A stretch of 64,000 nucleotides of DNA from Acidobacteriota bacterium (GTDB lineage: Bacteria; Acidobacteriota; UBA6911; JACOSC01), in assembly GCA_016179055.1 (NCBI GenBank), contig JACOSC010000025.1:1-64000 (forward strand), written 5' to 3'. The notes below the pieces were generated by a model, which made no database searches, was not told the origin of the DNA, and was given only the letters and a program-made list of their open reading frames with translations. The stretch's first letter is position 1, and each line of letters begins with the position of its first letter. The translations under genes and the position numbers were made by a program. Shown one piece after another: positions 54,001-62,428 of this stretch.

Positions 54001-55112
54001 GTGTGGTTCTGCTGCCCCTGTACACGACGCTCTACCTGCCGCCCTGGCTGCGCCTGCTCGGCGCCCGCATCGGCGCGCGCGCCGAGCTGTCCACAGTATG
54101 GTATTTTTCTCCCGAAACTATGGACGTCGGAGAAGAGAGCTTTTTTGCGGACGGCTCGATAATCGGAGGAAAGAGAATCTTCCGCGGCCAGTGCGAGATC
54201 GGTGTAAACCACGTCGGCCGCCGCAGCTTCGTGGGCAACAGCGCCATACTGCCCGTCGGACGCGGACTGGGGGACAAGTGTTTGCTCGGCGTACTTTCGG
54301 CGCCGCCCTGCACGGCAGAGGCTGCGGTCCCCGACGGGACCGAATGGTTAGGCTCGCCGGCCTTCGCTCTGCCCCATCGGCGAAAAGTAGAAGGTTTCTC
54401 AGATGCCGTGACCTATCGGCCCACGCCGAAACTCTATTTCCAGCGGGCCGTTATCGACGGTATGCGAATTCTAATCCCCGGCTATATCGCCACGGTCGTC
54501 GGCGGCGCCTTTTTCGCGGCGCTTTACTTCTGCCGGCTGTGGTTCGGAACCGTCGGGCTGTTTGCGCTGGCGCCAGTGTTGGGAATCATCACGTCGATCG
54601 TGCTTTGTTGTATCGTGGCGGGGTTAAAAAAACTGGTGATGGGAACTTTTCAGCCGGTCATAAAACCCTTGTGGTCGCCCTATGTCTGGTTTAACGAAAT
54701 GATAAACGGCATCTACGAATCAGTCATGGCCCCGGCGATGGCGACCTATTTGGGAACGCCTTTTGTGGTGCCCCTACTGCGTTTAATCGGATGCAAAATC
54801 GGCCGTCGCACCTTCATTGACTCGACACTGTTCTCGGAATTCGATCTCGTTGAAGTCGGCGATTATGCCGCGCTCAATCACGGATCGGTGGTGCAGACGC
54901 ACCTTTTTGAAGATCGCATTATGAAGTCTTCGTATGCGAAAATCGGCGACGAGTGCTCGCTGGGCAACATGGCCATTATTCTTTATGATGCGGAGATGCA
55001 GCAAGGAGCCTCGCTGGGCCCGCTCTCGCTCTTGATGAAAGGGGAGACGCTCGGCCCCTATACCCGCTGGCACGGAATTCCTACGGTGTCGGCTCGGTCT
55101 TCGGAGACCTAA
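51084..55112 (+). CDS. Pls/PosA-family single-module NRPS with membrane C-terminus
   Basis: A 1342-residue protein: adenylation domain (about 30-520; IYTSGTTGRPKG at 182-193, GRLDGQVKIRG, Lys513), carrier domain with phosphopantetheine Ser571 (LGGYSLL), then about six membrane segments enclosing three repeated soluble domains with hexapeptide/left-handed beta-helix-like stretches. This is the architecture of epsilon-poly-lysine synthetase and relatives (TIGR02353). Reading the Stachelhaus pocket by hand against PheA gives D-G-E-S-V-S-A-V-N-K; Asp229 and Glu233 suit a basic amino acid. GTAGGAG precedes the ATG. With KamA upstream, beta-lysine is the obvious monomer. Confidence 0.88.
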   Translation: MKETQPSNEQINPKMTAEVERTACDESAGCLHELFEAWVDLRPDAPAILSDGLCLSYKELEDRANRLARCIRTYGVGPGDLVAIYFERSAAPIVAILACLKAEVAYVPIDPIYPADRIRHILLEAEVSLVLTEQALAARAQSFSSSRLLVTDAPGDEISGQSAARLSRQDSGLTPQDLCYVIYTSGTTGRPKGVMTEHRNAWKFVLAFNEVCSTTQEDRIYQGFSLSFDGSVEEIWMAFSNGAPLVVGTPQTPRFGNDMARFLSRHGVTYFSTVPTMLSTMTEDIPSLRQLVVSGEVCPPELVARWARPGRRVLNAYGPTEATVNTTVAECMPGRPITIGRPLPGYDVYILDDDMQPLPPGEKGELFVGGDTLARGYLKQPDLTAERFVTSSYVGNGEPTRLYRTGDSALINVQGDIEFFGRLDGQVKIRGYRVELAEIETVLIECPGIRAATVSLLEHDGLRELAAFVLVDNAGAPMDRNTVLELLRARLPDYMVPAYLDILHEFPTLASGKVDRKRLPAPVSPLVRTARHIIPPKTDLELKIVAVWQRLFGVTEISIEDDFFLDLGGYSLLAAQMVTMLRSEAGLTVAVRDAYRFPTVKKLAEQIATTETRSPAEPTTADKAKLSSRAAFESLSPWARRACVALQAHSLYLLYGLGTAPLCAFLLLALNVKEGALALKPAVAVGIALGFATWPTLLCVSLAAKWLIIGRYKPGRYPVWGLYYWRWWLVMHMQGMSGAGALTGTPVLRVYYRLMGAKVGRDVALDTAQCFIWDLVTIGDETSIGADTQLLGCRVVDGMLVMGRIDIGSRCFIGIHSALGLNVRMEDDTRLDDQSLLPDGAVMEAGESRRGSPALPAPVAVPEPNPHCALQSRRSALLYGMAHFILIELLGWLLLLPAAPLAVGINFAYVTGGWPWGLLALLASVPAAEVLYCFFIAGLKALALRRPAPGVYPLASVFYLRKWFVDELIKLSRVVLLPLYTTLYLPPWLRLLGARIGARAELSTVWYFSPETMDVGEESFFADGSIIGGKRIFRGQCEIGVNHVGRRSFVGNSAILPVGRGLGDKCLLGVLSAPPCTAEAAVPDGTEWLGSPAFALPHRRKVEGFSDAVTYRPTPKLYFQRAVIDGMRILIPGYIATVVGGAFFAALYFCRLWFGTVGLFALAPVLGIITSIVLCCIVAGLKKLVMGTFQPVIKPLWSPYVWFNEMINGIYESVMAPAMATYLGTPFVVPLLRLIGCKIGRRTFIDSTLFSEFDLVEVGDYAALNHGSVVQTHLFEDRIMKSSYAKIGDECSLGNMAIILYDAEMQQGASLGPLSLLMKGETLGPYTRWHGIPTVSARSSET

Positions 55113-55181
55113 CGGCCACGAAGAACCCTAGTCATAGATTGATCGGCACTTTCGATGTCCCTTTCGCGTCAACCTTGATAG

Positions 55182-58100
55182 TTACGCGGATGGGCGAGCC
55201 TCGGCGTACACCGTTGTCGCTACTTTAACCGTCGGCGAGGCCGTCGCGGATTTGGGCTGCACCTTCCAAAACATCGGCGCAAAGTTATCCCATTGCGACA
55301 ACACTTCGGCGGCCCGGGCGCTCTGGGTTTGCTTGTGATGACGCTCGATCATACCGCGCATCCGGTCAATCTCTTCGAAATCAGTGAGGCGCAATACTTC
55401 CACGGTCTGTTTATTGCAATGAGACTGAAATCGCTCCGTCTCATCCAAAACGTAGACGGTACCCCCCGTCATCCCGGCCGCAAAGTTCTTGCCGGTTTCG
55501 CCTAGCACCAGAACCGTTCCGCCGGTCATATATTCGCAGCCATGGTCCCCGACACCCTCGACTATGGCCATGGCGCCGCTGTTGCGGACGGCGAAGCGCT
55601 CTCCCGCGCGACCGGCAGCATAGAGTTCGCCGCCGGTGGCGCCGTAGAGTACCGTATTGCCAAGCAAGACATTTTCATGGGAGACGAAAGTCGCCTCGGC
55701 CGGAGGTCGTATGGCGATGACGCCGCCGGTCATGCTCTTACCCACATAGTCATTGGCCTCGCCGATCAGAACCAGCGTCATGCCGGGAACGCAGAAGGCG
55801 CCGAAGCTCTGGCCGGCGCTGCCGCGGAAATAACACTCGATGGTGTTTTCCGGCAAACCGCGGTTGCCCCAGAGCTGTGCAATCTCGCCGGCGAGCCGAG
55901 CCCCAATCGCGCGATCCGTATTGCGAATTAAGTACTCAAGAAAGATCGGCCGCTTTTCGATAACTGTCGAGCGCGAGTCCATGACGAGCCGCTCATTTAG
56001 AGGATTTTCGGCGACGCGCGGGGCGGCGTCCGCCAAGCGCCGCGGCGCGTCGTGATCAACCGTGGCCAAGACTTGGCTAAGATTGATAGGCGCATAATCA
56101 CCGGACTTTGGTTCCAGCAGATCCGCACGGCCGACGATCTCCTCCATTGTACGAAATCCCAACGTCGCTAGAATCTCGCGTGTTTCCCGGGCCACGTATC
56201 GCAGGAAATTGATGAGGTGCTCCGGCTTGCCATCAAAGCGGCCGCGCAACTCCTCACGTTGCGTGGCTATGCCTTTCGGGCACGTATTCATATGGCACTG
56301 ACGGGCCATGACGCAGCCCAGCGCTACTACCGCCGCCGCGCCGAAGCCGAACTCCTCGGCGCCCAGCAGCGCGGCGACCACGACATCACGGCCGGTCTTG
56401 AGTCCGCCATCCACTTGCAGGCGCACGCGGCTGCGCAAGCCGTTCCATCGAAGAATTTGCTGCGCCTCCGCCAATCCCAATTCCCAGGGGACGCCGACGT
56501 TTTTGATCGATCCCAACGGCGACGCTCCCGTCCCGCCATCATAGCCGCTGATCAAAATGGTATCGGCGTGCGCTTTGGCGACACCGGCGGCAACCGTACC
56601 CACTCCGGCTTCCGCAACCAGCTTAACGCTGATGCGCGCCCGTGGATTGACCTGGCGCAAATCGTAAATGAGTTGCGCTAAATCTTCGATGCTATAAATA
56701 TCGTGATGCGGCGGCGGAGAAATTAAACTGACGCCGGGCACTGAGTGTCGTATGGCGGCAATCTCGGCGGATACTTTATGACCCGGCAGTTGCCCGCCCT
56801 CGCCCGGCTTGGACCCTTGCGCGATCTTGATCTGCAATTCTTGGGCGGCCATGAGATACTCGGTCGTGACGCCAAACCGCCCCGACGCCACTTGCTTGAC
56901 CGCGCTATTGAGCCGGTCTTCTCCCGATGCGGAGCGAAAACGGCGGGGGTCCTCACCGCCTTCGCCGCTGTTGCTTCGCGCTCCGACGCGATTGGCGCCG
57001 GCGGCCAGCGTTTCATGGGCTTCTCGACTTAAGGCTCCGTGCGACATCGCCGATGTGACAAAGCGACGGACAATTTCTTCAACGGGTTCCACTTCGGCTA
57101 GCGGTATCGGCGTTCCGGTGCGAAACTGCAAGAGATCGCGCAACGCCGTCGGTGGTCGTTTTTCCACAAGCTCCCGATAAAGCCGGTATTGTCCCTCATA
57201 ATCGGATTGGCGAACGGCTTGGTGTAGAGCCTTGAATACCTGCGGATTGAAAGCGTGATACTCGCCATCGGCGCGGAAGCGATAGACGCCGGCATCTTCC
57301 AGCCGCGTAGAACCGGACTCAAAGGCCGACGCATGGCGGAGGAGAAGTTCCTGTGCCAAATCTTTAAATCCAATTCCGCCGATGCGAGAAGGAGTGCCGG
57401 GAAAACACCGATCGATGATTTCTGCGGAGAGTCCGAGGGCTTCAAAAAGCTGGGCGCCACGATAGCTACTCAACGTAGAAATGCCCATCTTCGACATGAT
57501 TTTCAAGAGGCCATTCTCGAGCGCCAGTTTATAATTATGAAGGATGGTGCGAGCCGTAAGGCATTCAACGTCACCGTTAGAAACCATGGCTGCCATCGTA
57601 GCAAAGGCCAGGTAGGGATAAAGGGCGTTAGCGCCGTAGCCCAGCAAAGCCGCGCAGTGATGTTCCTCAAAAGCGCATCCGGTCTCGACGACCAGGCTGG
57701 CTTGGCCGCGCAAGCCCGAACGAATCATGTGATGGTGGACGGCCCCCACGGCCATAAGCATAGGGATGGGCGCCTGGTCGGGACTGACGGGACGATCCGT
57801 AAGGATCAATATTGAATTCCCTTCTCGTACGGCGGCAGCCGCCGTTTCGCAGAGCGCGCTGATCGCCACGGCAAGGGCTTCGCTCCCTTCCGAGGCATCA
57901 AAAAGACACGGCAACGTCTTGGAGCGGAAAGTGGGACCCGTCAGCGACTGCAGCCATGCTACCTCCGTCCGAGTGAGAATCGGCGTCTTCAATTTGATAC
58001 CAGTGGCGTTTTCTTCGCAGTCCACCAGCCATTGTCCCCGGTTGCCCAGGAATGTCGTGAGCGACATGACCAGCTTTTCACGTAAGGGATCGATGGGAGG

Positions 58101-59678
58101 GTTGGTCACTTGAGCGAAGAGCTGCTTGAAATAGGTAAATAGCGATCGCGTTTTCTGAGCGAGCACAGAAAGCGGCGTGTCATCGCCCATGGAGCCGATG
58201 GCCTCTTTGGCCTCGAGGCCCATGGGCTTCATCATACGTTCCAGGTCTTCTGCGGTGTATCCGAAAGTTTTTTGCTGCCTGAGCAACTGCTCCGGCAGAA
58301 ACGACTCGGCTTCGATGTCGTATAGACTCACTTCCACCGGCACCATCCTGCGACGTACCCAATCGCCGTAAGGATTTTCCCCAGCTAGTTGCGCTTTAAT
58401 AGCGGAATTATCCAGAATGATACCCTTCTCCATATTCACGGCAATCATTTGACCGGGACCTAGCCGCCCCTTGCTTACCACGCGTGCTGGATCGATGGGG
58501 AAGACGCCGACCTCCGAAGCCAGACTCAGCAGGCCATCGTCGGTAACTTGATACCGAGCCGGCCGCAGGCCATTGCGATCAAGCGCCGCGCCCACTACGG
58601 CGCCGTCACTGAAAATCACCGCCGCCGGTCCATCCCATGGCTCCATAAGGGGAGCATGATAATCGTAAAAGGCTTTGAGATCGGCGCTCAGGCCGGGAAC
58701 CGTTTCATAGGCCTCCGGAAACATCATGGCCGCACTGCGCAGTATTGTGCGGTTGGAATGGGTCAGGAATTCTAAAACGTTGTCGACGCCGGCCGAGTCG
58801 CTGCGCCCCGGCTGCACAATAGGACGTAGTTGATCAGACGCCGCCGCATCCCAAAGGGTCGCCGGTAGATGAGCTTCGCGCCCCGCCATCCAATGGCGGT
58901 TGCCTTTGATCGTATTGATTTCGCCATTATGCGCCACCATGCGAAACGGATGAGCAAGCGACCAATTGGGAAACGTATTGGTGCTATAGCGTTGGTGGAA
59001 GAGAACCATGGCCGTCTCGAACAGCGGGTCCTGGAGGTCACGATAGAACTCCGGTAGATGCGCCGGCGTCATGAGGCCTTTATAAACGATAGTCTTATGT
59101 GAGAGTGATGGAATGTAAAACCGCTCTATCGACGACGTTCTCGCTTCAATCGCTTTACGGGTCAGGTATAAGGCTCTTGCGAAGCCGGCGCCGGACATTC
59201 CTTCCGGGCGCGCCAGCAATACTTGCTCGATATACGGTCGCGTGGCGGCCCCTTTGGGGCCGAGGGCAGATAGCTCTACCGGCACCTCGCGATAACCAAG
59301 CAGTGATAGGTGGTGAATCCGCATAGCGTTCTCGATAGCCGTCCGACAAAACTGCTGCGCTTCCATATCGTCCGGTGGAAGAAAGAGCATGCCGACGGCT
59401 AGGCGGGAAGGATCGATGGCTGCAATCCCTCGCGCAGCCAACGCGGCCGCGAGAATTTTATAAGGCAACTGTGTCAGCACGCCGGCGCCGTCTCCGGTCT
59501 GATCGTCGGCATCCACCGCGCCGCGATGAGCCAAACGATCTAAAGCATGTATCCCCATATCCAGAATCGTACGGCTGGAGTGGCCGTTAATACTGGCGAC
59601 GAAACCGACGCCGCAGGCATCATGCTCAAAATCCGGCGAATATAATGGCGGATGAGCACGCTGAAGAGCATCAAACAT
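55182..59678 (-). CDS. gltB: glutamate synthase large subunit
   Basis: A 1498-residue alpha subunit of glutamate synthase. After a short propeptide (21 residues) comes the Ntn-amidase nucleophile Cys22 in HDACGVGFVAS. The central FMN/synthase domain has the 3Fe-4S ligands in CVMARQCHMNTC (C-x5-C-x4-C), and the C-terminal beta-helix (GXXGXXG repeats) follows. It makes glutamate from 2-oxoglutarate and glutamine. ATG 59678 has AAAGGA nine bases upstream. No gltD small subunit follows, so it is either elsewhere or the enzyme uses reduced ferredoxin. Start to stop, it is convergent with the NRPS gene. Confidence 0.96.
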   Translation of the reverse strand: MFDALQRAHPPLYSPDFEHDACGVGFVASINGHSSRTILDMGIHALDRLAHRGAVDADDQTGDGAGVLTQLPYKILAAALAARGIAAIDPSRLAVGMLFLPPDDMEAQQFCRTAIENAMRIHHLSLLGYREVPVELSALGPKGAATRPYIEQVLLARPEGMSGAGFARALYLTRKAIEARTSSIERFYIPSLSHKTIVYKGLMTPAHLPEFYRDLQDPLFETAMVLFHQRYSTNTFPNWSLAHPFRMVAHNGEINTIKGNRHWMAGREAHLPATLWDAAASDQLRPIVQPGRSDSAGVDNVLEFLTHSNRTILRSAAMMFPEAYETVPGLSADLKAFYDYHAPLMEPWDGPAAVIFSDGAVVGAALDRNGLRPARYQVTDDGLLSLASEVGVFPIDPARVVSKGRLGPGQMIAVNMEKGIILDNSAIKAQLAGENPYGDWVRRRMVPVEVSLYDIEAESFLPEQLLRQQKTFGYTAEDLERMMKPMGLEAKEAIGSMGDDTPLSVLAQKTRSLFTYFKQLFAQVTNPPIDPLREKLVMSLTTFLGNRGQWLVDCEENATGIKLKTPILTRTEVAWLQSLTGPTFRSKTLPCLFDASEGSEALAVAISALCETAAAAVREGNSILILTDRPVSPDQAPIPMLMAVGAVHHHMIRSGLRGQASLVVETGCAFEEHHCAALLGYGANALYPYLAFATMAAMVSNGDVECLTARTILHNYKLALENGLLKIMSKMGISTLSSYRGAQLFEALGLSAEIIDRCFPGTPSRIGGIGFKDLAQELLLRHASAFESGSTRLEDAGVYRFRADGEYHAFNPQVFKALHQAVRQSDYEGQYRLYRELVEKRPPTALRDLLQFRTGTPIPLAEVEPVEEIVRRFVTSAMSHGALSREAHETLAAGANRVGARSNSGEGGEDPRRFRSASGEDRLNSAVKQVASGRFGVTTEYLMAAQELQIKIAQGSKPGEGGQLPGHKVSAEIAAIRHSVPGVSLISPPPHHDIYSIEDLAQLIYDLRQVNPRARISVKLVAEAGVGTVAAGVAKAHADTILISGYDGGTGASPLGSIKNVGVPWELGLAEAQQILRWNGLRSRVRLQVDGGLKTGRDVVVAALLGAEEFGFGAAAVVALGCVMARQCHMNTCPKGIATQREELRGRFDGKPEHLINFLRYVARETREILATLGFRTMEEIVGRADLLEPKSGDYAPINLSQVLATVDHDAPRRLADAAPRVAENPLNERLVMDSRSTVIEKRPIFLEYLIRNTDRAIGARLAGEIAQLWGNRGLPENTIECYFRGSAGQSFGAFCVPGMTLVLIGEANDYVGKSMTGGVIAIRPPAEATFVSHENVLLGNTVLYGATGGELYAAGRAGERFAVRNSGAMAIVEGVGDHGCEYMTGGTVLVLGETGKNFAAGMTGGTVYVLDETERFQSHCNKQTVEVLRLTDFEEIDRMRGMIERHHKQTQSARAAEVLSQWDNFAPMFWKVQPKSATASPTVKVATTVYAEARPSA

Positions 59679-60173
59679 AATACGCAATCCTTTCTGAAGT
59701 CCTCAGCCCAAATGCTAAGGCGCGGCAAGAGCCCGCGTCGATCACAATTTCGCGCGGAGACACTAAGCCCGCGCCACTAACCAAGAACCTTCTGTTTATA
59801 TATGAATTGGCCGCGCCACCCGATGGCCGGCCACGGCGTGCGGCCTTGCTTACGCCATCGCCCTATTTTGGACCGCCGCCCCGCCTATCCCGATCCGGGG
59901 CCTTATACGGCGTAACTATCTTTTACTATAATTGCATAAGATAAGTAAAATAGAATTATTTCATAGATTCGATAAGCAAAACTCATAGGAGTGCTATGCA
60001 GAATAATCATTATTTGCATCGAGTTTAATTATGGCGCGGGATTATTTCCAGGTATCGGTTGGCAAAGATCTTTACCACTCTGCTACCGCATATTAGCCCG
60101 TTTGTGCTGAGAATCTTGCCAAAATGGAAAAAGAAATTCTTATGTTATCAGAGTTCACCGAGGGATACGGGTT
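59679..60173. other. upstream region of the glutamate synthase gene
   Basis: This 0.5-kb gap is A+T-rich from 59925 to 60010 and probably carries the gltB promoter on the minus strand. I could not fix -10 and -35 boxes and recognise no riboswitch here. Confidence 0.4.
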
Positions 60174-60308
60174 TCATACACTCTTGCTACGGATACCGTC
60201 TTTAGCCGCGGCACTCCTCATAGTAGATTCCAGCAGACCTGGCCCCAGCGTCCGATGCACGTCGATGGCGGCTACGATAATTTGTTCTGTGATCTTGTTC
60301 AAATCCGT
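60174..60308 (-). pseudogene. GxxExxY family remnant
   Basis: Reads (T)DLNKITEQIIVAAIDVHRTL then GPGLLES, the conserved start of GxxExxY proteins. The start codon position is ACG instead of ATG. A one-base deletion immediately after GLLES shifts the frame inside the name-giving motif, so YEEC appears in the next frame and both frames stop soon after. Only about 45 codons of an expected 120 or more remain. A palindrome cluster lies right at its 5' end. Confidence 0.7.
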
Positions 60309-60337
60309 TGCAGCGATTCGCGGCGGGGCGCGAAAAC

Positions 60338-60556
60338 AATCCCAAAGGGATTGCGGAACAAAGCCCAGGGTTAGCCGCGTCCCCGCGGCCAACCCTGGGA
60401 ATGCGATACGCATTGGATCCAACCCCCAAGGGGTTGCGGCACGACCGAGGAACCGACGCAACCCCGTTGGGGTTGCTAATGTCCGCCGATCTTTTCCCAG
60501 GGTAGCTCGTGCCTCGCAACCCTGGGCTTGGAGACGGAATCCCGTTGGGATTCTGA
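60338..60556. repeat. cluster of short palindromes
   Basis: At least five hairpins in tandem: AATCCCAAAGGGATT, CCCAGGGTT...AACCCTGGG, AACCCCCAAGGGGTT-type, GCAACCCCGTTGGGGTTGC and AATCCCGTTGGGATT, all with purine-rich/pyrimidine-rich arms and differing sequence. They abut the third copy of the TTTATTCATGC repeat (60545-60645). This looks like repeated insertion of small elements at one spot. Confidence 0.6.
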
Positions 60557-60919
60557 AACGGTCAAAATATTTTCAGGAAGTGCCATTCAGGCATTTATTC
60601 ATGCAGTCTGTTGGGTTCTGGCTCGTCCGGGTTAGGGAGCAAGTTGAAGATCACAGGTGGGGAGACCATACTTTAACCGCTCAAAACCTTGCACCGTTAT
60701 TCAGGTTGTACCCCCCAAATTCATCTTGATTATCCAGAGATAAGCGCTGGTCTGCAATTTGCTAAAGTACCATGTATTGACGTATACCTTGGTATAAATC
60801 GTCAATAGGTAATGCTTGAAATTTAAAGGAAGGTTTATTGTAGGAGAAAGGCAATGATAGCGCTCTTAATTATAGGCTATATGGGAGCATTGTACATGAG
60901 GCTTCTTGAGCGGATACGA

Positions 60920-60948
60920 TTGACTTTTACACATCCCTTTCATAAACT
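60920..60948 (+). promoter_or_regulatory. promoter of the fluoride-riboswitch transcript
   Basis: TTGACT (60920-60925), a 17-base spacer and TAAACT (60943-60948) match the sigma70 consensus at 5 of 6 and 4 of 6 positions. Transcription would begin at about 60955, exactly where the riboswitch aptamer starts, which supports both calls. Confidence 0.6.
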
Positions 60949-60954
60949 TCTATT

Positions 60955-61022
60955 GGTGGCGATGGGGTCCGCCAGGGAGTGCCCGCTCCCAAACCGTCCC
61001 AGCTAGGACTGATGGCTCCTAA
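60955..61022 (+). ncRNA. fluoride riboswitch (crcB motif)
   Basis: The segment contains the core conserved blocks of the crcB aptamer in the right order: GGCGATGG with GTCCGCC closing the first stem (60958-60973), a GC-rich hairpin GGGAGTGCCCGCTCCC, then AAACCGTCC, a short loop, GGACTGATGGCTCCTA. The P. syringae aptamer shows the same sequence of blocks (GGAGATGG, CTCC, AAACCG, CTGATG, GCCTAC). About 35 bases separate it from the ATG of the antiporter and contain AAAGGAG, so control may be translational. Assignment rests on pattern reading, without a covariance search. Confidence 0.85.
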
Positions 61023-61057
61023 ATAATTAGTCACCTTCAAAGAGAAAGGAGCTATGA

Positions 61058-62230
61058 ATGGACCTCTACGTGGGACTGCTGCTGGCAGTCTTAACCTTTA
61101 TAGCGAGTTTGCTCTCTATTAAGTTGGGACTTTCGGCAGCCATCATAGAAATCACGCTCGGCGTCATCGCGGGGAATTTTCTTGGTGTAACACAACTTGA
61201 CTGGGTAAAATACATTGCCGGCTTCGGCGGAATCCTGCTGACTTTTCTAGCCGGTGCGGAAGTAGACGTGCAAGTTATGCGCGGAAAGGCCAAGGAAAGT
61301 ATTCTTATCGGGACACTCTCATTTGCTATACCGTTTCTTGCTACAATGCTACTCTGTCGTTATCTGCTGCATTGGGACTGGCCACCGGCGCAAATTGCGG
61401 GCCTGGCTCTGAGCACAACATCGTTGGCTGTGGTCTATGCCGTCCTTGTCGAGTCTGGCCTTACGCATACTGAAATCGGCAAGATTATCATGGCTAGTAC
61501 TTTCGTGACGGATTTTGGCACCGCCGCGGGGCTTTCCCTGCTTTTTATTACACCCAACACAAACACCCTCGGGTTCGGAGTTGTCTCTGTTGGAATCATT
61601 GCGCTGGCGCCTCTCGTCATGCCGCATTTTGTTCGCCGCTATGGCGCGCGTGTCATCGAGCCGGAGATTAAGCTCCTCTTTTTACTCCTGCTGGCGCTGA
61701 TGTACTTTGCTCATAAAGGCGCAAGCCATGCCATCTTACCGGCATTTGTGCTAGGTTTGGCGCTCTCGCGGTTATTCCATAGCAATCCGGAGCTCCAGCG
61801 CAAACTGCGTATCGTTGCCTTTGCTTTCATCACGCCAATTTTCTTTTTAAATGGGGGATTAAATATTTCGTTACCACTGCTCTGGGCAAATATCAGTCTC
61901 TTCCTAATTCTTTTATTTGTGAAACTCATTGCTAAGTTTGTCGGCGTCTACCCGATCTCAAAGTTCTTCCTTCCGCGTGAAGCTACCTATACAACGCTGT
62001 TGATGAGTACCGGCCTTACGATGGGTACCATCAGTTCGATGTTCGGCTATCAAGCCGGGATTATTAGTCAGGCGCAGTTTTCTGTATTAGTAGCGGTCGT
62101 GATTGCCAGCGCCATTGTTCCGACGTTTTTGGCCCAACGTTTCTTTCATCCACATCATGCGCTCGAAGCTATAGGTGGCGAGGTTGACCCGGAACTCCTG
62201 GAGAGCAAGAGGTCAAATCCACGCCCATGA
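61058..62230 (+). CDS. CPA2-type cation:proton antiporter under fluoride riboswitch control
   Basis: A 390-residue membrane protein with about 12 to 13 hydrophobic helices, of the Kef/CPA2 antiporter family. Conserved polar residues in the mid-membrane region are seen in LTFLAGAEVDVQVM and ASTFVTDFGTAAGLSLL (TDFGT). No C-terminal TrkA-N/RCK domain is present, so it is the short membrane-only form. GGAG lies 8 bases before the ATG. Fluoride riboswitches are known to control fluoride channels and some sodium/proton antiporters, so this is probably a fluoride-stress gene. Whether it moves F-, or cations to offset acidification, is not known. Confidence 0.9.
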   Translation: MDLYVGLLLAVLTFIASLLSIKLGLSAAIIEITLGVIAGNFLGVTQLDWVKYIAGFGGILLTFLAGAEVDVQVMRGKAKESILIGTLSFAIPFLATMLLCRYLLHWDWPPAQIAGLALSTTSLAVVYAVLVESGLTHTEIGKIIMASTFVTDFGTAAGLSLLFITPNTNTLGFGVVSVGIIALAPLVMPHFVRRYGARVIEPEIKLLFLLLLALMYFAHKGASHAILPAFVLGLALSRLFHSNPELQRKLRIVAFAFITPIFFLNGGLNISLPLLWANISLFLILLFVKLIAKFVGVYPISKFFLPREATYTTLLMSTGLTMGTISSMFGYQAGIISQAQFSVLVAVVIASAIVPTFLAQRFFHPHHALEAIGGEVDPELLESKRSNPRP

Positions 62231-62428
62231 TCGCAATGAACATATCACTTGCTCCGGAATTAGGCTGACCCCAACCGAGTGCCACTCCGTCTTGACTTCG
62301 ACGTTTCCTCGTATCGAGAAAAAACCATATCAGGTTATGGGTTATCTACGTCCGTTTCAATTATTATGTCGACTTATCTAGGCAACGTTATATAGTAACG
62401 ACGGCTCTCTTAAGGCTGACCGGTATGG

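Noticed and set aside
60338-60556. Possible CRISPR array
   Set aside because: The repeats are different palindromes with no constant repeat-spacer spacing and no cas genes are present.
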